Shown: one piece after another, positions 35,607-44,750 of the stretch
Position numbering within the stretch: the stretch's first letter is position 1
Layout: each line of letters starts with the position of its first letter
NCBI GenBank assembly: GCA_964476155.1
Contig: CAYYYS010000011.1
Coordinates: forward strand, 15,144-79,143
Source of the DNA: JAHIYU01 sp964476155
GTDB taxonomy: Bacteria > Krumholzibacteriota > Krumholzibacteriia > LZORAL124-64-63
Direction: 5' to 3'
Length of the DNA stretch: 64,000 nucleotides
The notes under the pieces: model-generated
Seen by the model: the letters and a program-made list of their open reading frames with translations, nothing else
What the model was told of the DNA's origin: nothing
Database searches by the model: none
Translations under genes and position numbers: made by a program

Positions 35607-37667
35607 ATGGACGGTGCACGACGCTTCGACCGTCTCTTCCCGCTGGTCTACGCCGTCGTCTACGTCGCCGCCGCTCTCGCCATCCAGCTGGCCTGGTTCC
35701 CCATCGGCGACCTCGGCACCGAGTCCGACTTCTACGGCGACTTCGTCATCGCCGCCCAACGCCTGTGGGCCGGCGAGTTCACCGTGCAGAACTATCCCTT
35801 CAAGGGGCCGATCTACTCGTTCGCCCTGACCGGCGTGTACGCCGTGGTGTCTCTGCTCGACGGCGACTGGTATCGCAGCGGTGTCATTCTGAACCTGATT
35901 TGCGCCGCGGCCTTCATCGTACTCAACTATCGGCTGCTGCTGCGCGGCTTCGGCCGGCGAGCCGCCGTCTGCGCGACCGTCGGCACGTCACTGGTTTTCG
36001 AGATGTTCCTGCACGCGCACAAGGCGACGTCGGATCTGCTCTTCCTGTTGCTCTGCACTCTCGCGGTCGAACGGCTGAGCGCCCGCGGCTGGACGTGGCG
36101 GCGACTCGCGCTGGCCGGTGCCCTGGGCGGTCTGGCGTTCCTGACCCGTTACAACGGCCTGATCGTACCGCTGGCGGGTTTTCTGATCGTGCTGGTCGTG
36201 AACCGGGATCGTCGATCATGGCGACCTCGCCTGCTCGGCGCCGCCGCGCATCTGGCGGGATTCCTGATCGTGATCGCGCCCTGGTACGCGGTCAACTACG
36301 CGGAGACCGGGCGCCTGCTGGCCACCCGGGGATTGCAGAACATCTTCGTCGAGGAACTGCACGACGCGTCTGTCGCAGCCGCGGCTCCCGAAACTCTGGC
36401 CGACGTTATCCGCCACGACCCCGGCCGGGTCGCCGGTCGCTATCTGGCCAACGTTCCCGATCATCTGCGCCGGGACCTTGGCGACAGCCTCAACGGTCAT
36501 CTCACGATCCTGCTCGTCCTCGGTGTCTCGCGTCTACTGTTATTCCCACCGCGCCGCCGTCATTGGGCGTTCCTGGTGTTTCCGCTGCTCTACTTCCTGG
36601 CCATGTGCGCGGTCTACTACCAGCCGCGTTTCACGTTCGCGGCATGGCCCGGCTGGTTCGTGCTGGGCTTCGCGGTGCTGGCTGGCGACGGTGTGAACCG
36701 GCCCGGACGTTTGGGTGAACGACTCATGGGCGCCCTGTCATGGCACCCGCCCCGTGCTACGGGATTCGTCCTGCTCTCGGTTGTCGCGCTGACCGTCTTC
36801 ACCCTGCAGATCAGCGATATCGTGATCGCCGAGCGGGAATACCACCGTCGCCTGCCCCGTTTCGCCCTGGATCTGGCGCCCGAGTTGAAGCGCCTCGCCG
36901 GGGGCGAGGCGGACGTCGTGCTCATGGCCCGCAAACCCCATCTGGCCCATTACGCGGGGATGACCTATCTGCAGTATCCGCCGGTCCTCGGCGACGCCGA
37001 TGACTTTCTCGACTTCGCGTCGGTCGGCGGCGTCCGCTTCGTCGTCGTCGGTCCGGTGGAACGGGGGCACTATCCCGAGCGTCTCTACCTGACGGAATTG
37101 TCGCGCTACGCCGGCGTGGAGCGTGTCTATCACGACGACGAGACGACGGTCTACGAACTCGATCCCGACCTGGACGCTGCGACTCCGGTGATCAACGAGG
37201 TCACCGTCGATCTGGAGCGTCGTCTCACCGAAGCCAGGATTGCCGGCGCGCCGATACCCATCTTCCAGCTCAACGTTCTCGCCGCCGAAGCCCGTGCCAG
37301 GGACGGCGACTGGGAAACCGCGGCCGAGCACCTCGAGTCCGGCCTGGCCGCCTTGCCCGCGAGCGACCAACTCGAAGCCCGCAAGGCCATCGCCTCTGCC
37401 CTGCTCAATCTTGCCCGGACCTATTTGAAGCTCGGCCGCAACGCCGAGGGGATTGCCCTGCTCGAGCCGGCCCTGCGCGAGATAGCCGCGACCCTCACAC
37501 CGGGACATCTGGCCAATGCCCAGGCGTGTCTGGCGCGTTTGTACGAGCATCTGGGGAATCTCGATGAGGCGGAGCGATATCTGTCACAGGCGCACAATCA
37601 ATATCTCACCGCCGGCGAGCCTGAGCGGGCCGCCGACATGCGTCGCCATCTGGAATCGTTGCGCTGA
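35607..37667 (+). CDS. GT39/ArnT-like membrane glycosyltransferase with C-terminal TPR repeats
   Basis: I start at the ATG at 35607, 4 bp after the icmF stop (686 aa). An N-terminal membrane helix leads to the GT-C-type loop with acidic residues (GDLGTESDFYGDFVIAAQRL), followed by about ten membrane segments including ALGGLAFLTRYNGLIVPLAG. A soluble region from about residue 430 ends in TPR-like repeats (EARKAIASALLNLARTYLKL, then AQACLARLYEHLGNLDEAER). GT-C enzymes of this style transfer sugar from polyprenyl-phosphate donors to lipids or proteins on the outer face of the inner membrane. Acceptor and donor are unknown. The 3' end is 1 bp from the convergent marR stop. Confidence 0.85.
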   Translation: MDGARRFDRLFPLVYAVVYVAAALAIQLAWFPIGDLGTESDFYGDFVIAAQRLWAGEFTVQNYPFKGPIYSFALTGVYAVVSLLDGDWYRSGVILNLICAAAFIVLNYRLLLRGFGRRAAVCATVGTSLVFEMFLHAHKATSDLLFLLLCTLAVERLSARGWTWRRLALAGALGGLAFLTRYNGLIVPLAGFLIVLVVNRDRRSWRPRLLGAAAHLAGFLIVIAPWYAVNYAETGRLLATRGLQNIFVEELHDASVAAAAPETLADVIRHDPGRVAGRYLANVPDHLRRDLGDSLNGHLTILLVLGVSRLLLFPPRRRHWAFLVFPLLYFLAMCAVYYQPRFTFAAWPGWFVLGFAVLAGDGVNRPGRLGERLMGALSWHPPRATGFVLLSVVALTVFTLQISDIVIAEREYHRRLPRFALDLAPELKRLAGGEADVVLMARKPHLAHYAGMTYLQYPPVLGDADDFLDFASVGGVRFVVVGPVERGHYPERLYLTELSRYAGVERVYHDDETTVYELDPDLDAATPVINEVTVDLERRLTEARIAGAPIPIFQLNVLAAEARARDGDWETAAEHLESGLAALPASDQLEARKAIASALLNLARTYLKLGRNAEGIALLEPALREIAATLTPGHLANAQACLARLYEHLGNLDEAERYLSQAHNQYLTAGEPERAADMRRHLESLR

Positions 37668-37668
37668 T

Positions 37669-38169
37669 CTAGAGAATATCGTCCGAAATGGACTCTTCCG
37701 GAAGCAGTGCGAAGGCTCCGCTCAGATCCTGATCCCGAGCATTCTCGACGATCCGTCGGGTCGCCTCACGTAGTGCACTGATCTGCCCGGGGCGGAGCCC
37801 GCATAATAGCAGACGCTCCGCATTATGAGCCGCCGATTGCAGTTGAGGCAGAGATTTCAGGGCTTTCTCGGTCGGCTCGAGGTGTAACGCGCGCCGGTCG
37901 CCGACTTGCCGGCAACGACGTATGTAGCCCTTGCTGGTGAGCTGATCGGTAAGCCGGGTCACTCCGGAGCGATCAATGCCCAGAGTGTCAGCCAGTTCCT
38001 TGGGGCGCGTGGCTCCATTGTGGATCGAGATGAGGGCCCAAATCTGAGGTCTTGTCAGGCTATATGTCTGTAAATACCATTTATGCAAATCACTGGTGGC
38101 TTGTGTCGCCTTGAAAAGCCAGAATAAGGACGAATCCTCAAGAGGTAGGTAGTCACGTTGCTCACTCAT
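37669..38169 (-). CDS. MarR-family transcriptional regulator
   Basis: A 166-aa winged-helix protein. The core runs from LTRPQIWALISIHNGATRPK through ELADTLGIDRSGVTRLTDQL (recognition helix) to the wing GYIRRCRQVGDRRALHLEPT with its DRR-A motif, flanked by dimerisation helices at both ends. MarR proteins repress by blocking promoters and release DNA on binding small phenolic or oxidant ligands. Three operator-like palindromes sit immediately upstream and overlap its own predicted promoter, so it is probably self-repressed. It lies between the glycosyltransferase (convergent) and the sucrose operon (same strand, upstream), and its targets beyond itself are unclear. Confidence 0.93.
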   Translation of the reverse strand: MSEQRDYLPLEDSSLFWLFKATQATSDLHKWYLQTYSLTRPQIWALISIHNGATRPKELADTLGIDRSGVTRLTDQLTSKGYIRRCRQVGDRRALHLEPTEKALKSLPQLQSAAHNAERLLLCGLRPGQISALREATRRIVENARDQDLSGAFALLPEESISDDIL

Positions 38170-38178
38170 TTGAGATAG

Positions 38179-38220
38179 TTATCATGACAACAATTGCCAT
38201 GTCAATAGTTGCCATGACAA
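38179..38220. promoter_or_regulatory. Three 15-bp-phased palindromic operators and promoter upstream of marR
   Basis: Three 12-bp near-palindromes occur at 38179-38190 (TTATCATGACAA), 38194-38205 (TTGCCATGTCAA) and 38209-38220 (TTGCCATGACAA), each starting exactly 15 bp after the previous one. The third extends to a 20-bp near-perfect palindrome (38206-38225). On the minus strand the middle site contains a TTGACA -35 box (38205-38200), and an ATAACT/TGATAA -10 candidate overlaps the first site. Transcription would then start about at the ATG (38169), and no Shine-Dalgarno is visible, so the message may be leaderless. Confidence 0.7.
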
Positions 38221-38254
38221 CTATCTAAGAAAAACGAGCGTGCACACCCGGTCC

Positions 38255-38788
38255 CTAGCCCCCGTGACCAGCCATCTGGTCCAACGACCAGCGCGTTTCA
38301 ACCAGTTTGGGCACATGCCCGTGACGGCTTCGATTGCCGGCCCATTGGCGGAGCGACTTGTCCCGTGCGGCTTCGGTATGCATGGTGCTGGGGCGCGCCG
38401 TCAGGCCCAGGCGGGGTAGATCGAGCCGTTCCGCGTCCCAGCAGATGCGGATCGTCTCGTCGCCAGGATCCGCACAGCACTTGTTGTGACCGACGATAGC
38501 CGTGTGCAACCGCTCGAAATCCGCGTCATTCAGCGTGTATCCCAGGTTCCGGCAGTGGATGGCGAATTCTCCCGAGCGACAGCCGTGATCTCCGTCCTCG
38601 CCGTCGCTGACGCGGCGCGAGTCGTGCAGGATGGCAAAGAGTTCCAGGACCTCCGGATTCACATCCGTATCCCGGGCCAGACACAGGGCGTTTTCGAGCA
38701 CCCGTGCCCAGTGCGGCAGGCCGTGCAGGCCGTGGGGATCGAGAGCGAACTGAGCCATGATCTCCGGTAGTAGTTTTTCGGTTTCCAT
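38255..38788 (-). CDS. HD-domain-like small hydrolase
   Basis: The ATG at 38788 has AGGGGG 7 bases upstream and gives 177 aa. The sequence shows an HD-type arrangement: HGLHGLPHWARVLENALCLA (first histidine), FAILHDSRRVSD (the HD doublet), a DGDHGCRSGEFA segment and HTAIVGHNK. These could ligate a divalent metal for phosphohydrolase action. The substrate is unknown. It is the last gene on the sucrose strand, 39 bp downstream of sucrose synthase, and is probably co-transcribed; a nucleotide-sugar or sugar-phosphate substrate is a guess from context only. Confidence 0.75.
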   Translation of the reverse strand: METEKLLPEIMAQFALDPHGLHGLPHWARVLENALCLARDTDVNPEVLELFAILHDSRRVSDGEDGDHGCRSGEFAIHCRNLGYTLNDADFERLHTAIVGHNKCCADPGDETIRICWDAERLDLPRLGLTARPSTMHTEAARDKSLRQWAGNRSRHGHVPKLVETRWSLDQMAGHGG

Positions 38789-38827
38789 AGCGAACCCCCT
38801 GTCCATGAGGCCGCGCGTCGCCGGCTG

Positions 38828-41215
38828 TTATCCGGGGACGGTGGCGGCCAGTTTCCGGTACACCAGGGTGTAGAACATCTCCAGGTACCGTCGTGTCTCC
38901 TGTCTCTCGATATTGGTCATATATTTCCAGAACCCGTAGATCCGCGACAGCGACAGCAGTCGGCTGGCATAGAGTTTCCAGGTATAACGGCTCTGTACGC
39001 GTTGGATGGCGCCCGTGGACAGCTTGGTCCAGAGTTCGGGATCCTCCTTGCTGTCGTTGAAGAAATCGATCAGCACCCGGGTCATCTCATCCGGTTGCAG
39101 CGGATCGATGTGATAACCGGAGATGCCGTTCTCGATGATCTCCATGGGACCGCCGTGCAGCGTTGCGATGGTGGGCAGGCCGCTGCTCATGGCCTCGACG
39201 ACCGTCAGCCCGAAGGCCTCGAAGACGGCGGGTTGCACGAAAGCGCCCCCGGTGTCGGCGACATAGCGGTAGAGTTCGCCCACTTGGGTCTTGTCGGTGC
39301 GCATGGTGAGCCAGCGCGCCTGGCCGTCCAGATCGTACTTGTCGAAAAGCTTGTGCATGGCCTCGATTTGCTTGGCCTCGTCGGCGTCCTGGGATTCGGT
39401 GGGGTCCATGAAGCCGCCGGCGATCAGCAGGTTCGCCTTTTGGCGCAGCTCGTTACTGCGGCCGTACACGTCCACCAGTCCCGCCATGTTCTTGATGCGG
39501 TCCAGGCGTGACATGGTGAAGAGGATGGGCTTGTCCGGGTCGTCGAGATGGCCGCGGGCGTCCGGTCGGTCGCCGCCCTTGACCAGATCCTCGATCTCCG
39601 GCAGCAGTGATTCGACGCGGCGTTCCTTCTCCGTGAAGGGGAAGAAGACCTCGGGGTCGGCGCCCGGGGACACGATGTTGAACTTGGGATCGAAGGGATC
39701 AACGCCGCTGATCACGCGGTAGAGGCCCGGCATGGTGAAGCTCGAATAGCTCTCGTACTGGCCGATCACCTCGCGCGTGCCGGCGATCTCCTGGTAGGTG
39801 CTGGTGATGATGAAGTCGGCCGTGTTCATGGCGATCAGGTCGGCCGTGAACTGGCACGAGAAGTGGAACTCCGCCTCATGGTCGCGCCAGAACAGATCCG
39901 ATTTCTGGTACTTCGACTTCTCCAGGGCGTGGGCGATGTTGCACTGGGTCACGCCCAGGCGCTGCGACATGAGGGTCGCCACCAGGTTGCCGTCCGAGTA
40001 GTTGCCGATCAGCAGGTCGGGACGGCCACCCAGTTCGGCGAGTACCACTTTTTCCGCGTCGATGGCGTATTGCTCCAGATAGGGCCAGACCTCGAATCGC
40101 GAGATCCACTCGCGCATGATCTCGCCCTTCTGGTTGCGGAACGGGACGCGCATGATCTTGGCGTGCCTGGTGCCGGTGACCGCCTCCACTTCCTGGTCGC
40201 AGGTGGTGCCGTCGGCTTCGGGGATGAGGCGCGTGAGGATGATGATCTCGGGTTCGATGTCCAGCCCCTGGTCGTGGATCGAGCGGAGCATCTCCTGCTC
40301 CACCGCCCGCACCTGGTCCAGGATGTAGACCACCTGGCCGCCCGTATCCGGTTTGCCCAGGACCCCCGACTGTCCGAAGTAGCCGTGGGGCGAGAGGATC
40401 ACCAGAGAGAAGATCATGGGGATACGAACCAGGAATCGTTCCAGGTTTTCCGGCGCCGGCGCCTCGAGGATGTCCGACAGCGTGCACATGGTCTCGGTCA
40501 TCTGGGTGGCTGTGCGTCCCCAGCCCGGCTCGAAGCCCAGGAGCTTCAGCTCGTGCCCGACATCCCGCCACTCGGCGTCCGCCGCCTGTAGCTCCAGGTA
40601 ATCCACGGCGTCGCGCAGTTTCTCCCGCAGGTCGTCGGAGCCCTCGATCAGGCCGTTCAGCATGAGCTGCTTGCCCTGACACTGGTGCATCTCGAGGAAT
40701 TTGAAAAGCAGACTGCGTCCGCCGGATCTACGGTCGAACATGCGACCCGACAGGTAACGGTTGAGGTACTCCACGCCCCGACCGATGGATCGAATCTCGT
40801 GCAGTTTCGGGAATCCCCGTTCGAAGGGCGTGAGGTCGATTTCCAGGGGCCAATTGTCCGTGGCCGCGGCGGGATGGGTCAGGCGCTCCTTGCACAGCAG
40901 ATACTCGGCCACGTCGACCTCGCGGCAACTGGCGGTTTCCACCTGGACGTGGATGTACTGCCACCGCGCCACCTTGGCGCGCACGGCCAGATACAGGTCC
41001 GGAGGCGAGGATACCGCCTCCTGGATCGACCGGATCACGTTGGAAAACGCTTCCTCGCATTTATCAATATCCTCGTGTTCACGGCAGAACGCCTCGAAGA
41101 CGGGCATGATGTCGGTACGCTGCAGGACAGGCTGTTCCAGATCCAGGCAGCGACGAAACAGGGTATAGGCTTCGCTGCGGTGTTCGGCGAGAAAACGTTC
41201 CAGCTCACGGATCAT
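38828..41215 (-). CDS. Sucrose synthase
   Basis: The 795-aa length fits sucrose synthases (about 800 aa). The N-terminal 270 residues form the regulatory helical region (YIHVQVETASCREVDVAEYL, then FLEMHQCQGKQLMLNGLIEG). The GT-B catalytic domain begins with ILSPHGYFGQSGVLGKPDTG and GGQVVYILDQVRAVE. It contains IAHALEKSKYQKSD, SPGADPEVFFPFTEKERR and the donor-site motif EAFGLTVVEAMSSGLPTIAT. The enzyme reversibly converts sucrose and NDP to NDP-glucose and fructose. In bacteria ADP or UDP may be used. It begins 18 bp after sucrose-phosphate synthase, so synthesis and cleavage enzymes share an operon. Confidence 0.93.
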   Translation of the reverse strand: MIRELERFLAEHRSEAYTLFRRCLDLEQPVLQRTDIMPVFEAFCREHEDIDKCEEAFSNVIRSIQEAVSSPPDLYLAVRAKVARWQYIHVQVETASCREVDVAEYLLCKERLTHPAAATDNWPLEIDLTPFERGFPKLHEIRSIGRGVEYLNRYLSGRMFDRRSGGRSLLFKFLEMHQCQGKQLMLNGLIEGSDDLREKLRDAVDYLELQAADAEWRDVGHELKLLGFEPGWGRTATQMTETMCTLSDILEAPAPENLERFLVRIPMIFSLVILSPHGYFGQSGVLGKPDTGGQVVYILDQVRAVEQEMLRSIHDQGLDIEPEIIILTRLIPEADGTTCDQEVEAVTGTRHAKIMRVPFRNQKGEIMREWISRFEVWPYLEQYAIDAEKVVLAELGGRPDLLIGNYSDGNLVATLMSQRLGVTQCNIAHALEKSKYQKSDLFWRDHEAEFHFSCQFTADLIAMNTADFIITSTYQEIAGTREVIGQYESYSSFTMPGLYRVISGVDPFDPKFNIVSPGADPEVFFPFTEKERRVESLLPEIEDLVKGGDRPDARGHLDDPDKPILFTMSRLDRIKNMAGLVDVYGRSNELRQKANLLIAGGFMDPTESQDADEAKQIEAMHKLFDKYDLDGQARWLTMRTDKTQVGELYRYVADTGGAFVQPAVFEAFGLTVVEAMSSGLPTIATLHGGPMEIIENGISGYHIDPLQPDEMTRVLIDFFNDSKEDPELWTKLSTGAIQRVQSRYTWKLYASRLLSLSRIYGFWKYMTNIERQETRRYLEMFYTLVYRKLAATVPG

Positions 41216-41233
41216 CTTCGGTCCTTCGTTTGA

Positions 41234-42847
41234 TCAGTTGTTTCGGAGTTGTCGGTTGCGGTTTCCTGATGCGCCGATCCGGGAAGTCAGATCGTGCAGA
41301 TTCACCGTCGCCGCGGGTGTTGCGACAAGACGCTCCTTCCGGTGTCTGGTGATCGGCACATCCTTGATATGTCGGCTGCGTTTCCGCTTCCTGGCGGCGA
41401 TCCGTTTCATCAGGCCGGCCACGCCCTGGCCCAGGGTCAGGCCGATATCCGTGGCGCGGATGTCCTGTAGACGTTGGTGATGACTGGGTTGATCCAGGAT
41501 GCGCTCGACCTGTTCGATGTATGTGTCCACATGCTTGCGCCAGGTGTAAAGGTTGTTTGAGCGCACCACGCCGTTGGCCGCCCGCAGGCGCCAGGCCTGA
41601 CGCTCGCTGAGAACCTTCTTGAGATTCGTCGCGATGTGGTCCGGGTCCAGGGGGTCGATCAACAAGCCGTTGTGGCACTGGGCGATTATGTCGAGGGGGC
41701 CGCCGTCGCGCGTTGCGACCACGGGCAGCCCGCTGGCCGCGGCCTCGATCAGGGTCAAGCCGAACGGCTCGGTCAGGGCGGGATTGACGAACACGCCCTT
41801 GCTGCGTGAGCCCAGCCGGTAAAGCTCGGGTACATCCTCGGGGCGGTGCTGCTTGGGATACGCCACCTTGCCGTAGAGGTCGTACTCGTCGATCAGGTAC
41901 ACGATGTCCTGCAGGATGCGGCGTTCGGGCGGCTTCAGGCCGGCGATGCTCTCTCGCGTGCCGGCGATCAGCACCAGGTTGGCCAGGTCCTGCAACTCCT
42001 GATCGCGACCATAGGCTTCGATCAGGGTATGGAAGTTCTTGCGCTCGTCCGGGCGCGCCAGGCACAGGATCATGGGCTTGTCCGGGTCTTTCAGGAAGCG
42101 ACTCAGCTCGGACTTGATGGGCGGCTCCGGGTCCGACTTTTTGGGAGGGCGGAAGCGATCCAGGTCCACGCCGGGCGGAATCACCCGCATGTTGCGGGTG
42201 CGGAAATTATCGTAGGAACTGTATTGGTCGTTCATCTCCTGGGTCGTGCTGGTGACGATGAGGTTGGCGGCCGCCAGGGCGTCCTCCTCGGCCTGGAAGC
42301 GCCGGGTGAACTTGAAGCGCTTTTCCAGTGCGTCCTCTTTCAGCCCCTTGTCCAGCAGGCGTTGTTTCTTGACGCGGCCCAGCGAGTGACCCGTGAAGAT
42401 GAAAGGGACCCTGAGTTCTCGCGCCAGCTGCGAGCCGGCGTAACCGGCATCGGCGTAGTGGCCGTGGACCACGTCGGGCGGACGGCCCACCATCCGCACG
42501 TGGCAGTGGGCGTACTGGACGAACTCGTCCAAGTGGGGCCAGAGGTTTTCCTTATAGAGATAGCGACGGGGGCCGCAGGGGATGCGGATGATCTGGGCCT
42601 TGTCGGCGATGGGTTCGTAAGGGGCGGCGTAGGTCGGGTCCACGCCCGGACCCTCGATTTGGCGTGTCAGCAAGTCCACTCGGGCCACGCGGGGATCGTC
42701 GGCCAGCGACTTGGCCATCTCGATGACGTAAGTTATTTGTCCACCGGTGTCAGCATCCCGACCGAGTTCGATGTCATGGGCCCGAACCAACCCATGAATG
42801 CTCATCATCAGTATGTAAAGCCCTTCAGGCTCACCATCCCTCATCAT
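41234..42847 (-). CDS. Sucrose-phosphate synthase (GT4)
   Basis: I start at the ATG at 42847, with the GGCGGG sequence upstream (537 aa). The sequence begins with the family-typical MMSIHGLVRAHDIELGRDAD and TGGQITYVIEMAKSLADD. It continues with VVHGHYADAGYAGSQLAREL, FTGHSLGRVKKQRLL, VIPPGVDLDRF, and FVNPALTEPFGLTLIEAAAS near the donor-binding glutamate. The enzyme joins NDP-glucose and fructose 6-phosphate to give sucrose 6-phosphate. There is no fused phosphatase domain; that activity is encoded separately at 43914. The C-terminal 70 residues are rich in arginine and lysine (ARKRKRSRHIKDVPITRHRK). It follows fructokinase by 15 bp. Confidence 0.93.
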   Translation of the reverse strand: MMRDGEPEGLYILMMSIHGLVRAHDIELGRDADTGGQITYVIEMAKSLADDPRVARVDLLTRQIEGPGVDPTYAAPYEPIADKAQIIRIPCGPRRYLYKENLWPHLDEFVQYAHCHVRMVGRPPDVVHGHYADAGYAGSQLARELRVPFIFTGHSLGRVKKQRLLDKGLKEDALEKRFKFTRRFQAEEDALAAANLIVTSTTQEMNDQYSSYDNFRTRNMRVIPPGVDLDRFRPPKKSDPEPPIKSELSRFLKDPDKPMILCLARPDERKNFHTLIEAYGRDQELQDLANLVLIAGTRESIAGLKPPERRILQDIVYLIDEYDLYGKVAYPKQHRPEDVPELYRLGSRSKGVFVNPALTEPFGLTLIEAAASGLPVVATRDGGPLDIIAQCHNGLLIDPLDPDHIATNLKKVLSERQAWRLRAANGVVRSNNLYTWRKHVDTYIEQVERILDQPSHHQRLQDIRATDIGLTLGQGVAGLMKRIAARKRKRSRHIKDVPITRHRKERLVATPAATVNLHDLTSRIGASGNRNRQLRNN

Positions 42848-42862
42848 TCCCAATCACCCGCC

Positions 42863-43759
42863 TCATTTGGCGCGTTGATACAGCATGGGGTTACGCGCCG
42901 TTGCTCCCCGGATTTCGCATATCTGGACCGCGAATCCATGTGCAGACCGCAAAATGCGTTCCGGGGACCAATCGTGAAACAGACCCGTGATGCAGACCGA
43001 CGCGAAAGCGTCACCCGCACCCACCGTATCAATGATGCTGGTGGCGCGGGTCGGTTGCGCCGAGGCAACGATACCCTCCCGGTCCACCCAGACAGCGCCG
43101 TCGGCGCCCAGGGTCGCCACGACGGCTTCGAGATCGTGTTGCGTGGCCAGGGCGCTGGCCATGGTTTCCACGTCGCCTGCGACGGGCGACAGTTCCGCCA
43201 GCTCGGCGTCGTTCAGCTTGGCCCAGCGCGCGCCGTCGAGGGCGGCGCTCACCGTGTCGTGATCGTACCAGGGCGCGCGCAAGTTGACGTCCAGGAAGAC
43301 CGGCGCGGCCGTGGCGGCGCGCAGATGCGCCAGCGCCGTTCGTGACACCTTGTTCCGCAACGCCAGGGAGCCGTGATAGAGCAGGCCGAACGTATCGTTG
43401 CCGGCGGCCTTCACGGCTCGTTCGGGGTCGACCAGGTCATAGGCTTGATCCGCCAGTATTTCGAATGTCGGTTGTCCCTCGTCCAGGGTGATCGAGACCT
43501 TGCCCGTGGGACGTTCCAGGTGCCGTTGCACGCCGGTAATATCCAGACCCCAGTCGGACATGGCGTCGACGACCTCGTCGCCGCGCGCGTCGACACCGAC
43601 CCGAGAGATGAACAGGGGGGCGAGCCCGAAGCCCTGCAGATGCCAGGCGACGTTGAAAGGGGCGCCGCCGAGGACTGAAATGCCGTCGGGAAAATGATCG
43701 AACAGAACCTCGCCGAAAACGAGTGGGCGACGGTTTGCGGCGTCCGCCTTGTCGGGCAT
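42863..43759 (-). CDS. PfkB-family fructokinase
   Basis: A 298-aa sugar kinase of the ribokinase fold. The N-terminal signature GGAPFNVAWHLQGFG and the C-terminal PfkB signature DTVGAGDAFASVCITG (catalytic aspartate in GAGDAF) are both present. The region between is typical, including LDEGQPTFEI and DVNLRAPWY, as in bacterial fructokinases. It phosphorylates fructose, here presumably the fructose released by sucrose synthase, returning fructose 6-phosphate for sucrose-phosphate synthase or glycolysis. AGGAGA precedes the ATG. It is the first gene of the minus-strand sucrose operon, divergent from the phosphatase across about 150 bp. Confidence 0.9.
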   Translation of the reverse strand: MPDKADAANRRPLVFGEVLFDHFPDGISVLGGAPFNVAWHLQGFGLAPLFISRVGVDARGDEVVDAMSDWGLDITGVQRHLERPTGKVSITLDEGQPTFEILADQAYDLVDPERAVKAAGNDTFGLLYHGSLALRNKVSRTALAHLRAATAAPVFLDVNLRAPWYDHDTVSAALDGARWAKLNDAELAELSPVAGDVETMASALATQHDLEAVVATLGADGAVWVDREGIVASAQPTRATSIIDTVGAGDAFASVCITGLFHDWSPERILRSAHGFAVQICEIRGATARNPMLYQRAK

Positions 43760-43913
43760 TGGAGATCTCCTGGTTTGAGGGGCTGGGATCCGGGGTGGGT
43801 GTGTCGTCGGTGTGTGGAGGATCCCTCGTCACACCGTAAACCTACCCTGCGAGGGTGTCAAACACGTGTCGTCCTGGCATATTCACCTGGCATGAGGTAG
43901 TGTTCGTGTCGCC

Positions 43914-44750
43914 ATGAAACCCAACACCCCCAGACGATTACTAGCCTCCGACCTGGACGGCACCCTATACCCGGTCGGCCCCGACCCGACCCACGCCGCG
44001 GCGCTGGACGGTTTTGCCAACCTGTTGGCCGCGAACGGGGATCTCGTCGTGGCCTATGTGACCGGCCGGCACCTGGTGTCGGCCGTCGAGGCCATGGCGT
44101 TCTGGTCGTTGCCCCGTCCCGATCTGCTGTCCTGCGACGTGGGGACATCACTGTATCGCCCCGATTCCGGTGAGCCCTCGGGATGGCAACGCGATGAGGA
44201 CTATGCCGCGCTGATGGACGAGGCCATGAGCGGCCTGACCGCGCAGGACATCACGCAACTGCTCGACGGCGTGACGGACTTGGCGCCCCAGCCGCCCGAG
44301 CGGCAGTCGGCGTTCAAGATCAGCTATCTGTTGCCGTCCGATGCAGCGGGCGACAAGGTCCTGACGGAAGTCCGTCGCCGGTTGTCGGCCGCGGGTGCGA
44401 CGTTCAGCGTGGTGCGCAGTTCGGGCGTCTACGAGGATGACGACCTGCTCGACATCCTGCCGCCCGGCGTCACCAAGACCTCGGCCGTGGCCTATATGTC
44501 GAAGTGTCTGGAAACGGCAGCCGAGCTTACCCTGTACGCTGGCGATTCGCGCAACGACCTGGATCCCCTGCTGGCGTGCGATGGCGGCATCGTGGTGGCC
44601 AACGCCCGCCCGGCCCTGCTCGAGGCCCTGCGCGGGGCTCCCGATTCGATCTATCTGGCTGCTCGGCCCCACCTGCGCGGTGTGCTGGAAGGCGCCCGTC
44701 ATTTTGGTTTGAAAGCCGGCGAACACGAAACCCCGAAAGGCGACGGATGA
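43914..44750 (+). CDS. Sucrose-6-phosphate phosphatase-like HAD hydrolase
   Basis: A 278-aa HAD-superfamily protein with motif I DLDGTLYP (nucleophile aspartate), a motif II region in VAYVTGRHL, a lysine in AFKISYLL and motif IV GDSRNDLDPLL. The family cap carries CDVGTSLY and ILPPGVTKTSAV, as in sucrose-6-phosphate and mannosyl-3-phosphoglycerate phosphatases. Neighbours make sucrose-6-phosphate the likely substrate, completing the synthesis pathway. The gene is divergent from the kinase/synthase operon and its stop overlaps the start of the aminopeptidase by four bases (ATGA). Confidence 0.88.
   Translation: MKPNTPRRLLASDLDGTLYPVGPDPTHAAALDGFANLLAANGDLVVAYVTGRHLVSAVEAMAFWSLPRPDLLSCDVGTSLYRPDSGEPSGWQRDEDYAALMDEAMSGLTAQDITQLLDGVTDLAPQPPERQSAFKISYLLPSDAAGDKVLTEVRRRLSAAGATFSVVRSSGVYEDDDLLDILPPGVTKTSAVAYMSKCLETAAELTLYAGDSRNDLDPLLACDGGIVVANARPALLEALRGAPDSIYLAARPHLRGVLEGARHFGLKAGEHETPKGDG

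Noticed and set aside
32207..35608. Long minus-strand open frames opposite icmF
   Set aside because: They are the shadows of a highly conserved coding sequence with strong GC3 bias.
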